The notes beneath the pieces are model-generated. The model searched no databases. It was not told the DNA's origin and was given only the letters and a program-made list of their open reading frames with translations. Shown here in pieces: positions 26,713-34,560 of a DNA stretch of 64,000 bases. Every line of letters starts with the position of its first letter. Within the stretch, counting starts at the first letter, position 1. The position numbers were made by a program, and so were the translations under genes. Origin of the DNA: Roseiarcus sp963783175 (GTDB taxonomy: Bacteria; Pseudomonadota; Alphaproteobacteria; Rhizobiales; Beijerinckiaceae); the NCBI GenBank assembly GCA_963783175.1, contig CAWANG010000004.1, positions 1 to 64,000 on the forward strand, read 5' to 3'.

Positions 26713-27785
26713 GGCAGCAGCGCCAGGGTGCGCCGCTCGCGGGCGGAGAGCGCGGCGGTGTCGACGATGCGCTGAGCGGTGCGGCAGAGCGCCGGATCCA
26801 GCGGCCCGTCGAACGGCAGGCCCCGCTCCTTGCAGTGGAGCACGTATTCGACCGGCTTGCGGAACGGCGCTTTCAATTCGTCGACGGGCATAGAGCGGAT
26901 GACCGGTTCGGCGCGGGTCTGGACGCCGACATGCGGCTCGAAATCATAACTCGAAATCGTGCCTTCCGAACCGACGACGACGAAGCCGCACTTGGGCTGC
27001 GGCTGGGTGATCCAGGGATCGGTGAAGGCGCCCCATCGCGTCTCGAGTTTCGACAAGCCGCGGGCATAGCGGCAGATGGTGATCGAATGCTCGTCGACCT
27101 CGAGCCCGTCCGGCCGATCGACGACCGCGGTGACCTCGATCGGCGCCTCGCCGTTCATGAACCAGGTCCCGAGCGTCGCGCCATAGCCGAGATAGTCGAG
27201 CAGGCTGCCGCCGCCAGCGGCCTTGCTGTACCACCACGATGTCGGCTTCTCGCGCCGAACCTCGTCGTCCGACACCATGACCTTATCGGCGCGATGATAG
27301 AGTGGACCGCGGTTGCCGTCGTAGAAATGGACCTCCATCACATCGCCGATGACCCCCTCGTCGATCATCCGCTTGGTCGTGACGTGGGGCGGATACCAGC
27401 GCAAGGGCCAGTTGACGGCGAGCCGCACGCCCGATCTTTTGACCGCCGCGAGAATGCGGTCGGCGTCGGCGAGCGTGGCCGCGAACGGCTTTTCGAGCAG
27501 GATATCGACGCCGAGCGTGGCGACCTTCTCGACCATGTCCGCATGCCGGGCGGTGGCGGGGCAGAGGATGGCGAGATCCGGACGCGCATCGCGCACGCAT
27601 TGCGAGACGTCGCGATAAACGCGCTCGCGGGAAATGGAGAAGTTCGCTATCGCGTCGCCCATCCTCGCTTCGTTCTCGTCGCACACCCCCGCGATCTCGG
27701 CGTTGGGATGCTCGGCGGCCTCGCGCAGGAGGTCGCCCATGTGTATGTGTTCGAAACTGACGCCGACGATCCGCCATTTCCGCAT
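26709..27785 (-). CDS. Gfo/Idh/MocA-family oxidoreductase (second of pair)
   Basis: This 358-residue protein starts at MRKWRIVGVSFEHIHMG, behind a GGAGGACACGAG leader; the upstream open frame is not needed. The Gfo/Idh core includes ILLEKPFAATLAD with the catalytic Lys, NWPLRWYPPHVTTKRM and the GGSLLDYLGYG segment. It overlaps the following paralogue by 4 bp and lies just downstream of the RpiR regulator. The N-terminal VGVSFEHIHMGDLL departs from the usual GxGxxG, so NAD(P) binding may be atypical. Confidence 0.88.
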   Translation of the reverse strand: MRKWRIVGVSFEHIHMGDLLREAAEHPNAEIAGVCDENEARMGDAIANFSISRERVYRDVSQCVRDARPDLAILCPATARHADMVEKVATLGVDILLEKPFAATLADADRILAAVKRSGVRLAVNWPLRWYPPHVTTKRMIDEGVIGDVMEVHFYDGNRGPLYHRADKVMVSDDEVRREKPTSWWYSKAAGGGSLLDYLGYGATLGTWFMNGEAPIEVTAVVDRPDGLEVDEHSITICRYARGLSKLETRWGAFTDPWITQPQPKCGFVVVGSEGTISSYDFEPHVGVQTRAEPVIRSMPVDELKAPFRKPVEYVLHCKERGLPFDGPLDPALCRTAQRIVDTAALSARERRTLALLP

Positions 27786-27823
27786 CTCGTGTCCTCCCGA
27801 ATGCCGCGGGCTCTTTGCGCTTC

Positions 27824-28795
27824 TCAATCGTCTCCCGACTCAAACCGGCGCGGGACGGGGATCGGCGCCCCGCCTGCCCCTGAATCCCGCCCGCGCGCCG
27901 CCGCCTCGCCGCGCCGCTGCTCGACTCGCAACACCAGCGCCATCGCCACCGCAAGGGTGGCCGAAAGCGACTTGAACCCGGAAAAACTCTCTTCGATCAC
28001 TTCGATGTAGGCGTTCGAAACCGGAACCAGCGGGCTGAACGCGCTATCGGTCAGCGACACGATCGGAACGCCGCGCTGGGCGGCGGAGGCGGCCAATTCC
28101 GGGGTGATGGAATTGTAGGGGGTGAAGCTGACGGCGAGGACCGCGTCGGACGCCGAGGCGCAGCGGAGCAGCTCGAACGCGGTCGAGCCGACATTGTCGA
28201 GCGCGAGGTTGCGCACACCGAGATTCGCAAGCGCGAGCGAGACGTAGCTCACCAGCGAGAAGGCGCGCTTGGAGCCGATGATGTAGATCAGGTCGGCCGA
28301 CGCCAGGGTCTGGCTCATGATCTCGAATTGCGCGAGGTCGAGCCGCTGGCGCACATGGGCAAGCGAGGTTGCGGACGCGCCGATGAAGCCGTCCACCAGC
28401 CGCGCCGCATCCCCGCTCGACTCGCCGTCCCAGGGAGAATGCGCATGGTCGCGGGCCGTCCGTCCGCCGTCGGCGAGATAGGCTTTGAACACGTCCTGCA
28501 GGTCCGAGAACCCGGAATAGCCGAAGGCCTGCGCGAACCGCACCAGAGTCGAAGGCTGGACGCCAGCCTCGCCGGCCACACTGGTTACGGTGCCCAGCGC
28601 CACCGCGGTCGGATGCTGCCAGAGGTGGATCGCGACTTGGCGAAGCTTCTTGGGGAGCCGGGCGGTTCCGGAGGACAGAACCGCGCGAAGCTCTTCATAA
28701 CTGCCGGGCCGCGAGTAGCCGAGCGCCGCGCCGACGTCTGCTCTCGCCACCTCGTCGGTTGCGCCGGCCTTTTCGAGGGTCCTGTGGCTAGTCAT
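27824..28795 (-). CDS. MurR/RpiR-family transcriptional regulator
   Basis: This 323-residue protein has an N-terminal RpiR-type HTH domain (residues ~30-110, with EAGVQPSTLVRFAQAFGYSG) and a C-terminal SIS sugar-phosphate-binding domain (~140-285, with YIIGSKRAFSLVSYVSLAL and FTPYNSITPELAASAAQRG). RpiR proteins sense phosphorylated sugars and control local catabolic genes. The gene overlaps the upstream dehydrogenase gene by 8 bp and precedes the Gfo/Idh pair, so it probably regulates this island. Confidence 0.9.
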   Translation of the reverse strand: MTSHRTLEKAGATDEVARADVGAALGYSRPGSYEELRAVLSSGTARLPKKLRQVAIHLWQHPTAVALGTVTSVAGEAGVQPSTLVRFAQAFGYSGFSDLQDVFKAYLADGGRTARDHAHSPWDGESSGDAARLVDGFIGASATSLAHVRQRLDLAQFEIMSQTLASADLIYIIGSKRAFSLVSYVSLALANLGVRNLALDNVGSTAFELLRCASASDAVLAVSFTPYNSITPELAASAAQRGVPIVSLTDSAFSPLVPVSNAYIEVIEESFSGFKSLSATLAVAMALVLRVEQRRGEAAARGRDSGAGGAPIPVPRRFESGDD

Positions 28796-30272
28796 CGTTG
28801 AGCCGCCCGGCGAGATAGCCGCGCGCGTCGCTGCTGAGGAGGCCCTGCAAATGCCGCGCGACCGGTTCTATGAGTTGAGGACAAACCATGTCCGAGCCGA
28901 ATATCGGGGCGATGGCGAGAACGGATTTGGCCAACCCGGTCCAGTCGGAGACCTTTTCGCCGATCGCGATCACGGTCCCAGCGAAAGGATCGTCGGGCGT
29001 CCATCGCCTGCCAAACCGGAGCGCTCCGCTCAGGCAATAAGCCATCCAGCTGGCGACAGAGAGCGTCAGCAGGCGGGCGGGTCGGCGAGCGGCGAGACGC
29101 TCGCGCAGCGGATCGACGAGACGCTGGACGATCTTCTGCGATCCGTCGGCGCCGATCTGGTGGCATCGGTGACGGATGGCGAGGTTGCGGATGCGGGCCA
29201 TCGACTGGTCGATGTAGGGGCCCGCCTCCATCCCCGCGACCTTTGGCAGGGTGGAGAAGGTTTCGTGCTCGAGCATCCGGCGCGTGAGGGCCGAAAGCAA
29301 CGGATCGGCGGCGGCCTGATAGGTGAACTCGTGGCCGACCAGCGCGCCCTGATGCGCGAACGTCGATTGGGCGGCGTTGAGGACGCGCATCTTGACACGC
29401 TCGTACGGTTTCGCGTCTGGGACGAATTGCGCCCCGGCGAGGTCGAAAGGCGGCCGCTCGCCGGCGAATGCGTCCTCGATCACCCATTGCCGGAACGACT
29501 CGCCGACGACCGCCGCCGGATCGCGCGCGCCGATTGCGTGGGAGACCTCCTCGATATCTTGCGGCGTCGTCGCCGGGACGATGCGGTCGACCATCGATGA
29601 GGGAAATGTGACGCTGTCCTCGATCCAGCGCGACAACTCCGTCGACCGCAGAGCCGCGAATTCCAGCATCGCCGCACCGAGGCGCGCCCCATTGGACGGG
29701 ACGTTGTCACAGCTGATCAGGGTCAGGGGCGGCCCGCCGGCCTGCCGGCGCCGGTCGAGCGCGAGCGCCAGCAGTCCGAACAGCGTTTGCGGTGGGAATG
29801 CGCCCTTCAGGTCTGCGCGCAGCGCCGGATTGTCGAAATCGAGCGCGCCGGTCGCCGGTGTCAGGCAATAGCCCTTTTCGGTCACCGTGATCGTCACAAC
29901 GGAGATCGCCGGCCCGGCAAGCGCGGCGACGGCGGCCTCTGCGCTCTCGTCGTCCCCGACGTCGATCACGTGGCGAATCGCGCCGATGATCCGGGTCTCG
30001 GCGCGCGCGTCCTGCTTGAGCGTGCGCGAATAGAGGCAGTCCTGCGGCGCCAAGAGATCGGCGAGCCGCGGCGCCCGGAGGTTGACGCCCAACACGCCCC
30101 AGCGCCCGAATCGCGCTTCGAGCATGTCGTCGATGTATTCGGCCTGGTGACAGCGATGGAATGCGCCGACGCCAATATGCGCGATGCCGATCTCGAGGCT
30201 GTCGCGATCGTAACCCGGCCGGCGCGCTGATCGATCGAGCTCCGGCAACAGGCGGCGAGAGATGCGTCGCAT
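28788..30272 (-). CDS. mannitol dehydrogenase family protein (polyol / fructuronate-type)
   Basis: This 494-residue long-chain dehydrogenase has an N-terminal domain with IGVGAFHRCHQAEYID, then SCDNVPSNG, FPSSMVDRIVPATT and the catalytic-region segment KMRVLNAAQSTFAHQG, containing the Lys and His of this family. The length matches mannitol 2-dehydrogenase and fructuronate/tagaturonate reductases. It interconverts a ketose or keto-acid and a polyol or hydroxyacid using NAD(H). It is tightly packed between the SDR and the RpiR gene. Confidence 0.9.
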   Translation of the reverse strand: MRRISRRLLPELDRSARRPGYDRDSLEIGIAHIGVGAFHRCHQAEYIDDMLEARFGRWGVLGVNLRAPRLADLLAPQDCLYSRTLKQDARAETRIIGAIRHVIDVGDDESAEAAVAALAGPAISVVTITVTEKGYCLTPATGALDFDNPALRADLKGAFPPQTLFGLLALALDRRRQAGGPPLTLISCDNVPSNGARLGAAMLEFAALRSTELSRWIEDSVTFPSSMVDRIVPATTPQDIEEVSHAIGARDPAAVVGESFRQWVIEDAFAGERPPFDLAGAQFVPDAKPYERVKMRVLNAAQSTFAHQGALVGHEFTYQAAADPLLSALTRRMLEHETFSTLPKVAGMEAGPYIDQSMARIRNLAIRHRCHQIGADGSQKIVQRLVDPLRERLAARRPARLLTLSVASWMAYCLSGALRFGRRWTPDDPFAGTVIAIGEKVSDWTGLAKSVLAIAPIFGSDMVCPQLIEPVARHLQGLLSSDARGYLAGRLNDD

Positions 30273-30285
30273 CGCCGCTCCGCCC

Positions 30286-31057
30286 TCAATCCAGCGCGCC
30301 GAAGACGAACTGCGCCTGGTCGATAAGGGCGCCGGTCATCGGCTCCGAGGCTTCGGACAGAAGAAAGAGCGCGAGCCGCGCGACGTCGTCCGCCGTCAGC
30401 AGGCGCCCGGACGGCATGGCCGCCGCAGCGTCGGCGAGCCAGCCCTCGCCCTTGCCGAGGGTCACCGCCTGCATATGCCGCTCCGCGGGGGTATCGACCC
30501 AGCCGACATTGATGCCGTTGACCCGGATACGGTCGAAGCGATGGGCGTGCGCCGCATTCTTGGTCAGCCCGGCCAGCGCCGCCTTGGTCGAGGCGTAGAC
30601 TGCAAGCTCCGGAGCGCCGCCGTGAGCGTGAACGGAGAGGATATTGACGATCGAGCCCGGCGCGCCGCGTCCACGCAGGTGGTTGACAAGCCGCTGCATG
30701 AGAAAGAACGGCGCACGCGCATTGACCGCGTAAAGCCGTTCCCAGAGCTTGAGGTCCGCTTCCGCGAGCGATCCCCGATTGGTCAGTCCGGCGCAATTGA
30801 CCAGGGCGTCGACGCGGCCGAACCGGTCGAGCGCCGCCTCGAAGATCAAATCGGGCGCGCTCGCGTCCTCGAGATCCGCGGCCACGAACAAGCTCGCCGC
30901 GCCGTTTCGCTCGACCTCCGCCGAACGAGGCCCCGCCCTTGAAGCCGTCTCTTCCGGTCACGACGACCGCCTCGGCGCCGGCTCGTGCGGCCGAAAGCGC
31001 GATCGCCAGGCCAATGCCCTGGGTCGAACCGGTGACCACGACCACGCGCCCGTGCAC
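30286..31057 (-). pseudogene. SDR-family oxidoreductase, single-base frameshift after N-terminal quarter
   Basis: The GTG start at 31057 follows GGGAGGGCGG and gives a normal SDR N-terminus (VVVVTGSTQGIGLAIALSAA). Family sequence is lost near 30920. It resumes in the frame ending at 30286 with EVERNGAASLFVAADLED, NCAGLTNRG, catalytic YASTKAA and FVFGALD. One surplus base within TTCGGCGGAGG (minus strand) explains it, and 772 nt is 3n+1. The repaired protein would be ~256 residues, a typical SDR. It heads the operon containing the polyol dehydrogenase and RpiR gene. Confidence 0.83.
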
Positions 31058-31108
31058 GCTCCGCCCTCCCGTCGTTGCGCGCAATCTTGGATCAGAAATT
31101 CCGGTTGT

Positions 31109-31126
31109 CAAACACTGGAAAGTTTG
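31109..31126. promoter_or_regulatory. inverted repeat CAAAC-N8-GTTTG, candidate operator
   Basis: CAAAC (31109-31113) and GTTTG (31122-31126) form a dyad in the divergent gap between the SDR operon and the TIM-barrel genes, the natural control point for the island. The repressor could be the RpiR protein encoded nearby. The arms are short and chance occurrence is possible. Confidence 0.35.
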
Positions 31127-31161
31127 TGGCGAGCCGTGGCCGTCGCAATGGCCTCACCGAA

Positions 31162-31190
31162 TTGACAAATGGAAGTTTTTTGCCAGTATC
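31162..31190 (+). promoter_or_regulatory. candidate sigma-70 promoter for TIM-barrel genes
   Basis: TTGACA (31162-31167) is a perfect -35 element. A 17-bp spacer leads to AGTATC (31185-31190), a moderate -10. Transcription would begin about 60 bp before the ATG at 31259, which has its own GGGAGAGAG site. The adjacent inverted repeat could regulate it. Confidence 0.45.
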
Positions 31191-31258
31191 GATGCCACAG
31201 CAGAATATTTCCCGTTGCGGCAAGCGGGGCGGCAAACGCCGTCGAGGGAGAGAGCGCG

Positions 31259-32317
31259 ATGCGGACCATGAAGGGCCCGGGCTTGTTTCTTGCCCAGTTC
31301 GCGACCGACTCCCCGCCGCACAACACCCTCCCCAATATCGCGCGCTGGGCCAAAAGCTACGGCTACAAGGCGATCCAGATCCCGACTTGGGACGGCCGCC
31401 TGTTCGACCTCGACCACGCCTACGACAGCGAAACCTACTGCGACGAGATAAAAGGAACGCTGGCCGACATCGGCATTGCGATCAGCGAACTCTCGACTCA
31501 CTTTCAGGGCCAGATGGTGTCGGTTCATCCGGCCTATGACGCCTTGTTCGACGGCCAGTGCCCGCCCTCGGTGCGCGGCGACCCGGAGAAGCGGCGCCTT
31601 TGGGCGGCCGATCAGGTGCGCAAGGCGGCGCGGGTTTCGCGGCGCTTTGGCCTCACCGAGCATGTGAGCTTCACCGGATCCCTCGCGTGGCCCTATTTCT
31701 ATCCTTATCCGCAGCGTCCGGCCGGGCTGATTGAGGAATGTTTCGCCGAGCAGGGCCGCCGCTGGAAGCCGATCCTCGACGTCTTCGACGAGAACGGCGT
31801 CGATCTTTGCTTCGAAATCCACCCCAGCGAGGACGTTTTCGACGGAGATACCTTCGACATGTTTCTCGACGCGGTCGGCGGCCACAAGCGCTGCAATATC
31901 AATTACGACGCCAGCCACTTCATCAAGCAATGCATGGACTATGTCGGCTTCATCGACGCCTATCACGATCGGATCAAGATGTTCCACGTCAAAGACGCCG
32001 AGTTCAACCCGACCGCGAAGCAGGGGGTGTATGGCGGTTACCAAGGATGGCTTGATCGCGCCGGTCGCGACCGGTCGCTCGGCGACGGCCAGGTCAATTT
32101 CAAGGCGATCTTTTCCAAGCTCTCGGGCTACGACTTCGCCGGATGGGCCGTCTACGAATGGGAGGACTGCCTGCAGCATCCCGAAGTCGCGGCGCGCAAG
32201 GGCGCCGAGTTCATCGCCGAACATATCATCGAGGTGACCGATCGGGTCTTCGACGACTTCGCCGCCACCGGCGCCGACCGCGCGGTGAACCTCAAGCTCC
32301 TCGGGATTCGAGGCTGA
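31259..32317 (+). CDS. sugar phosphate isomerase/epimerase-like TIM barrel (xylose-isomerase-like), copy 1
   Basis: This 352-residue protein starts at MRTMKGPGLFLAQFATD. The AP-endonuclease-2/xylose-isomerase-like barrel shows metal-ligand segments in order: LCFEIHPSEDVF (Glu), NINYDASHFIKQ (Asp/His), KMFHVKDAEF (His/Asp) and WAVYEWEDC (Glu). Members isomerise, epimerise, dehydrate or eliminate on keto-sugars using a divalent metal. The next gene is a close paralogue in tandem. The island's Gfo/Idh enzymes could supply a 3-keto-sugar, which is inference. Confidence 0.9.
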   Translation: MRTMKGPGLFLAQFATDSPPHNTLPNIARWAKSYGYKAIQIPTWDGRLFDLDHAYDSETYCDEIKGTLADIGIAISELSTHFQGQMVSVHPAYDALFDGQCPPSVRGDPEKRRLWAADQVRKAARVSRRFGLTEHVSFTGSLAWPYFYPYPQRPAGLIEECFAEQGRRWKPILDVFDENGVDLCFEIHPSEDVFDGDTFDMFLDAVGGHKRCNINYDASHFIKQCMDYVGFIDAYHDRIKMFHVKDAEFNPTAKQGVYGGYQGWLDRAGRDRSLGDGQVNFKAIFSKLSGYDFAGWAVYEWEDCLQHPEVAARKGAEFIAEHIIEVTDRVFDDFAATGADRAVNLKLLGIRG

Positions 32318-32499
32318 AGCGATGGCGCCTGCGACCGCCTTCGAGGGGGTCAGTCGCAACGCGTCGATTGCATTATCGCAAATCTTCCCCTTCGCCGGCC
32401 GCTCCGGGCGCTGGCGGCAGTAAGACTTCGGCCGGCCTTGCGACTGGGACGTCGCCAATCGCGCGCGGCTCGATGGAACCGAGATGAAGGAGGGATTCC

Positions 32500-33555
32500 G
32501 TGCGCACGATCAAAGGACCAGCGCTGTTCATCGCGCAGCTAGCAAGTGACCGCCCGCCATTCAACACGCTCCCCGGGATCGCCAAGTGGGCGGCCAGCCT
32601 CGGCTATAAGGGGCTGCAGCTCCCCAGCTCGGATCCGCGCTTCCTCGACCTCCGCCGTTGCGCCGAAAGTCAGACTTACGCCGACGAGATCACCGGGATT
32701 TTGAAGGAGCATGGCCTCACGGCCACCGAACTGTCGACCGCGCTTCAGGGTCAACTCGTCGCGGTGCATCCTGCTTATGACGCCCTCTGTGACGCCTTCG
32801 CGCCGGCGAGCGTGCAGGGGAACCCGAAGGCGCGTCAGGCCTGGGCGGTCGAGGAGATGAAGATCGCCGCCCTCGCGTCGCAGCGCCTGGGACTCAAGGT
32901 CGCGCAGACGTTCAGCGGTTCGCTCGCCTGGCCGTATGTCTATCCGTGGCCACAGCGCCCAGGCCATCTCATTGAATCGGCTTTCGGCGAGCTCGGCAGG
33001 CGTTGGAAGCCGATCCTCGACGCCTTCGACGAAGCCGGTGTTGACCTTGGGTTCGAATTGCACCCCTGCCAGGATGTTTTCGACGGCGAGACTTTCGAGC
33101 AATTCCTTGACGCAGTCGGCAATCATCCGCGCTGCGATATCAACTACGACGCCAGCCATTTGATCAAGCAGGGACTGGATTACGTCGCGTTCATCGACTT
33201 GTACCATCGGCGCATCAAGGGCTTTCACGTGAAAGACGCCGAGTTCCGCCCGACCGGAAAGCAAGGCTTCTATTCCGGATATCAGCCCTGGCTGAAGCGC
33301 GCGGCCCGGGATCGGTCGCTCGGCGACGGGCAAGTGGACTTCAACCAGATTTTCTCCAAGCTCGCCGAGTACGATTTCGATGGGTGGGCGGTATACGAGT
33401 GGGAGGATTGTCTGAAACATCCCGAAGTCGCGGCGGCCGAGGGTGCCCCCTTCATTGCCGCTCACATCATCCGCGTGACTGATAGGGCGTTCGACGATTT
33501 TGCGGCGACAGGCGCCGAAAGAGATCTTGTCGGCAGGCTTCTCGGACTCGCCTGA
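32500..33555 (+). CDS. sugar phosphate isomerase/epimerase-like TIM barrel, copy 2
   Basis: This 351-residue protein starts at GTG after AAGGAGGGA. It aligns along its whole length with the gene at 31259: MRTIKGPALFIAQLASD against MRTMKGPGLFLAQFATD, shared FHVKDAEF, and the RRWKPILD and YDASH segments. All metal-ligand segments are retained (LGFELHPCQDVF, NINYDASH-equivalent DINYDASHLIKQ, WAVYEWEDC). Differences cluster in loops such as LPSSDPRFLDL versus IPTWDGRLFDL near the barrel mouth, suggesting divergence in substrate. The preceding 182-bp gap holds no gene. Confidence 0.9.
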   Translation: MRTIKGPALFIAQLASDRPPFNTLPGIAKWAASLGYKGLQLPSSDPRFLDLRRCAESQTYADEITGILKEHGLTATELSTALQGQLVAVHPAYDALCDAFAPASVQGNPKARQAWAVEEMKIAALASQRLGLKVAQTFSGSLAWPYVYPWPQRPGHLIESAFGELGRRWKPILDAFDEAGVDLGFELHPCQDVFDGETFEQFLDAVGNHPRCDINYDASHLIKQGLDYVAFIDLYHRRIKGFHVKDAEFRPTGKQGFYSGYQPWLKRAARDRSLGDGQVDFNQIFSKLAEYDFDGWAVYEWEDCLKHPEVAAAEGAPFIAAHIIRVTDRAFDDFAATGAERDLVGRLLGLA

Positions 33556-33570
33556 GACGGCTGGGCGGCT

Positions 33571-34560
33571 TCAGGCAGTCAAGCGCGAATACGCAGCCGC
33601 CAAGGCGAAGATGATGGCGCCGTAGAGGATCTGCTTGATCGGCTCTGGCGAATCGAGAAGGGTCAACAGTCCGTCGAGCACCGTCAGGATGAGGGCGCCT
33701 ACGACACTGCCGGAATAACCGCCGCGGCCGCCGAAGATCGAGGTGCCGCCGATGATGACCGCCGCGATGCAGGGCAAGAGGTAGGTGGCGGCCAGGCTGA
33801 GGTCGGCCGAGTTGGTATGGCCAACGAGAACGAATCCTGCGATCGACGCGAGGACCGCACAAATCACGTAGTCGACGAGGAGTAGCCGCCACACGCGTAC
33901 GCCGGCAAGTCGACATCCCTCGCGATTGTCTCCAATCGCATAAAGCAGCCGGCCGAAGCCGGTTTGCCCCAGAGTGACCACCACCAGCGCCGCAATCGGC
34001 AGCCACAAAAATAGGTCGAGTGGAATGAGGCCGCCTAGACGATCGGATCCGATCGCATGAATGAAGTCAGGCACGATCGACCGCGACGCCAGTATCCTCT
34101 GACTGTAAACTATGATGATACCTTGGGTCATGAGCCCGCTGCCGAGGGTCATTACCAGCGGCTGGACGCCGAGCAGAGCGACGCCGACGCCATTGATCGC
34201 TCCGACTACCAGCCCCAGCCCGAGCCCGATCGCGACTGCCGAAAGATTGCCGACCTTGAGCGCCGTCGTCGTCATTAAGAATGCCGAACCGGTAGCGACG
34301 CTGACGACCGACAGATCGATCCCTCCAGTCAACATCACCATGGTCTGACCGGCGGCAAGAATGCCGAGCGGCGTCGCGAACAGGAGCGTGTTCGACAACC
34401 ATACCGGATTGACCGTTCCCGGCTTCAAGAGTTCGACAAGGGCGATGAACAGCAGGAGCAGGAGTACCAGAGCGACGATAGTGTTGCGTTGAAACCATTG
34501 CAGAATGCCGCGGACCTCGAACCCCCTGGTTCGCGCCGAAGCTTCTGACGGGCCGTTCAT
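33571..34560 (-). CDS. ribose-type ABC transporter permease (RbsC family)
   Basis: This 329-residue permease has eight to ten hydrophobic helices, including GQTMVMLTGGIDLSVVSVA, the hallmark of RbsC-class sugar permeases, and ends EPIKQILYGAIIFALAAAY. It overlaps the upstream fused ATPase-permease gene by 4 bp. With the permease half of that gene it would form a heterodimeric channel. A degraded copy of its 3' end lies at 38480-38571. Confidence 0.92.
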   Translation of the reverse strand: MNGPSEASARTRGFEVRGILQWFQRNTIVALVLLLLLFIALVELLKPGTVNPVWLSNTLLFATPLGILAAGQTMVMLTGGIDLSVVSVATGSAFLMTTTALKVGNLSAVAIGLGLGLVVGAINGVGVALLGVQPLVMTLGSGLMTQGIIIVYSQRILASRSIVPDFIHAIGSDRLGGLIPLDLFLWLPIAALVVVTLGQTGFGRLLYAIGDNREGCRLAGVRVWRLLLVDYVICAVLASIAGFVLVGHTNSADLSLAATYLLPCIAAVIIGGTSIFGGRGGYSGSVVGALILTVLDGLLTLLDSPEPIKQILYGAIIFALAAAYSRLTA

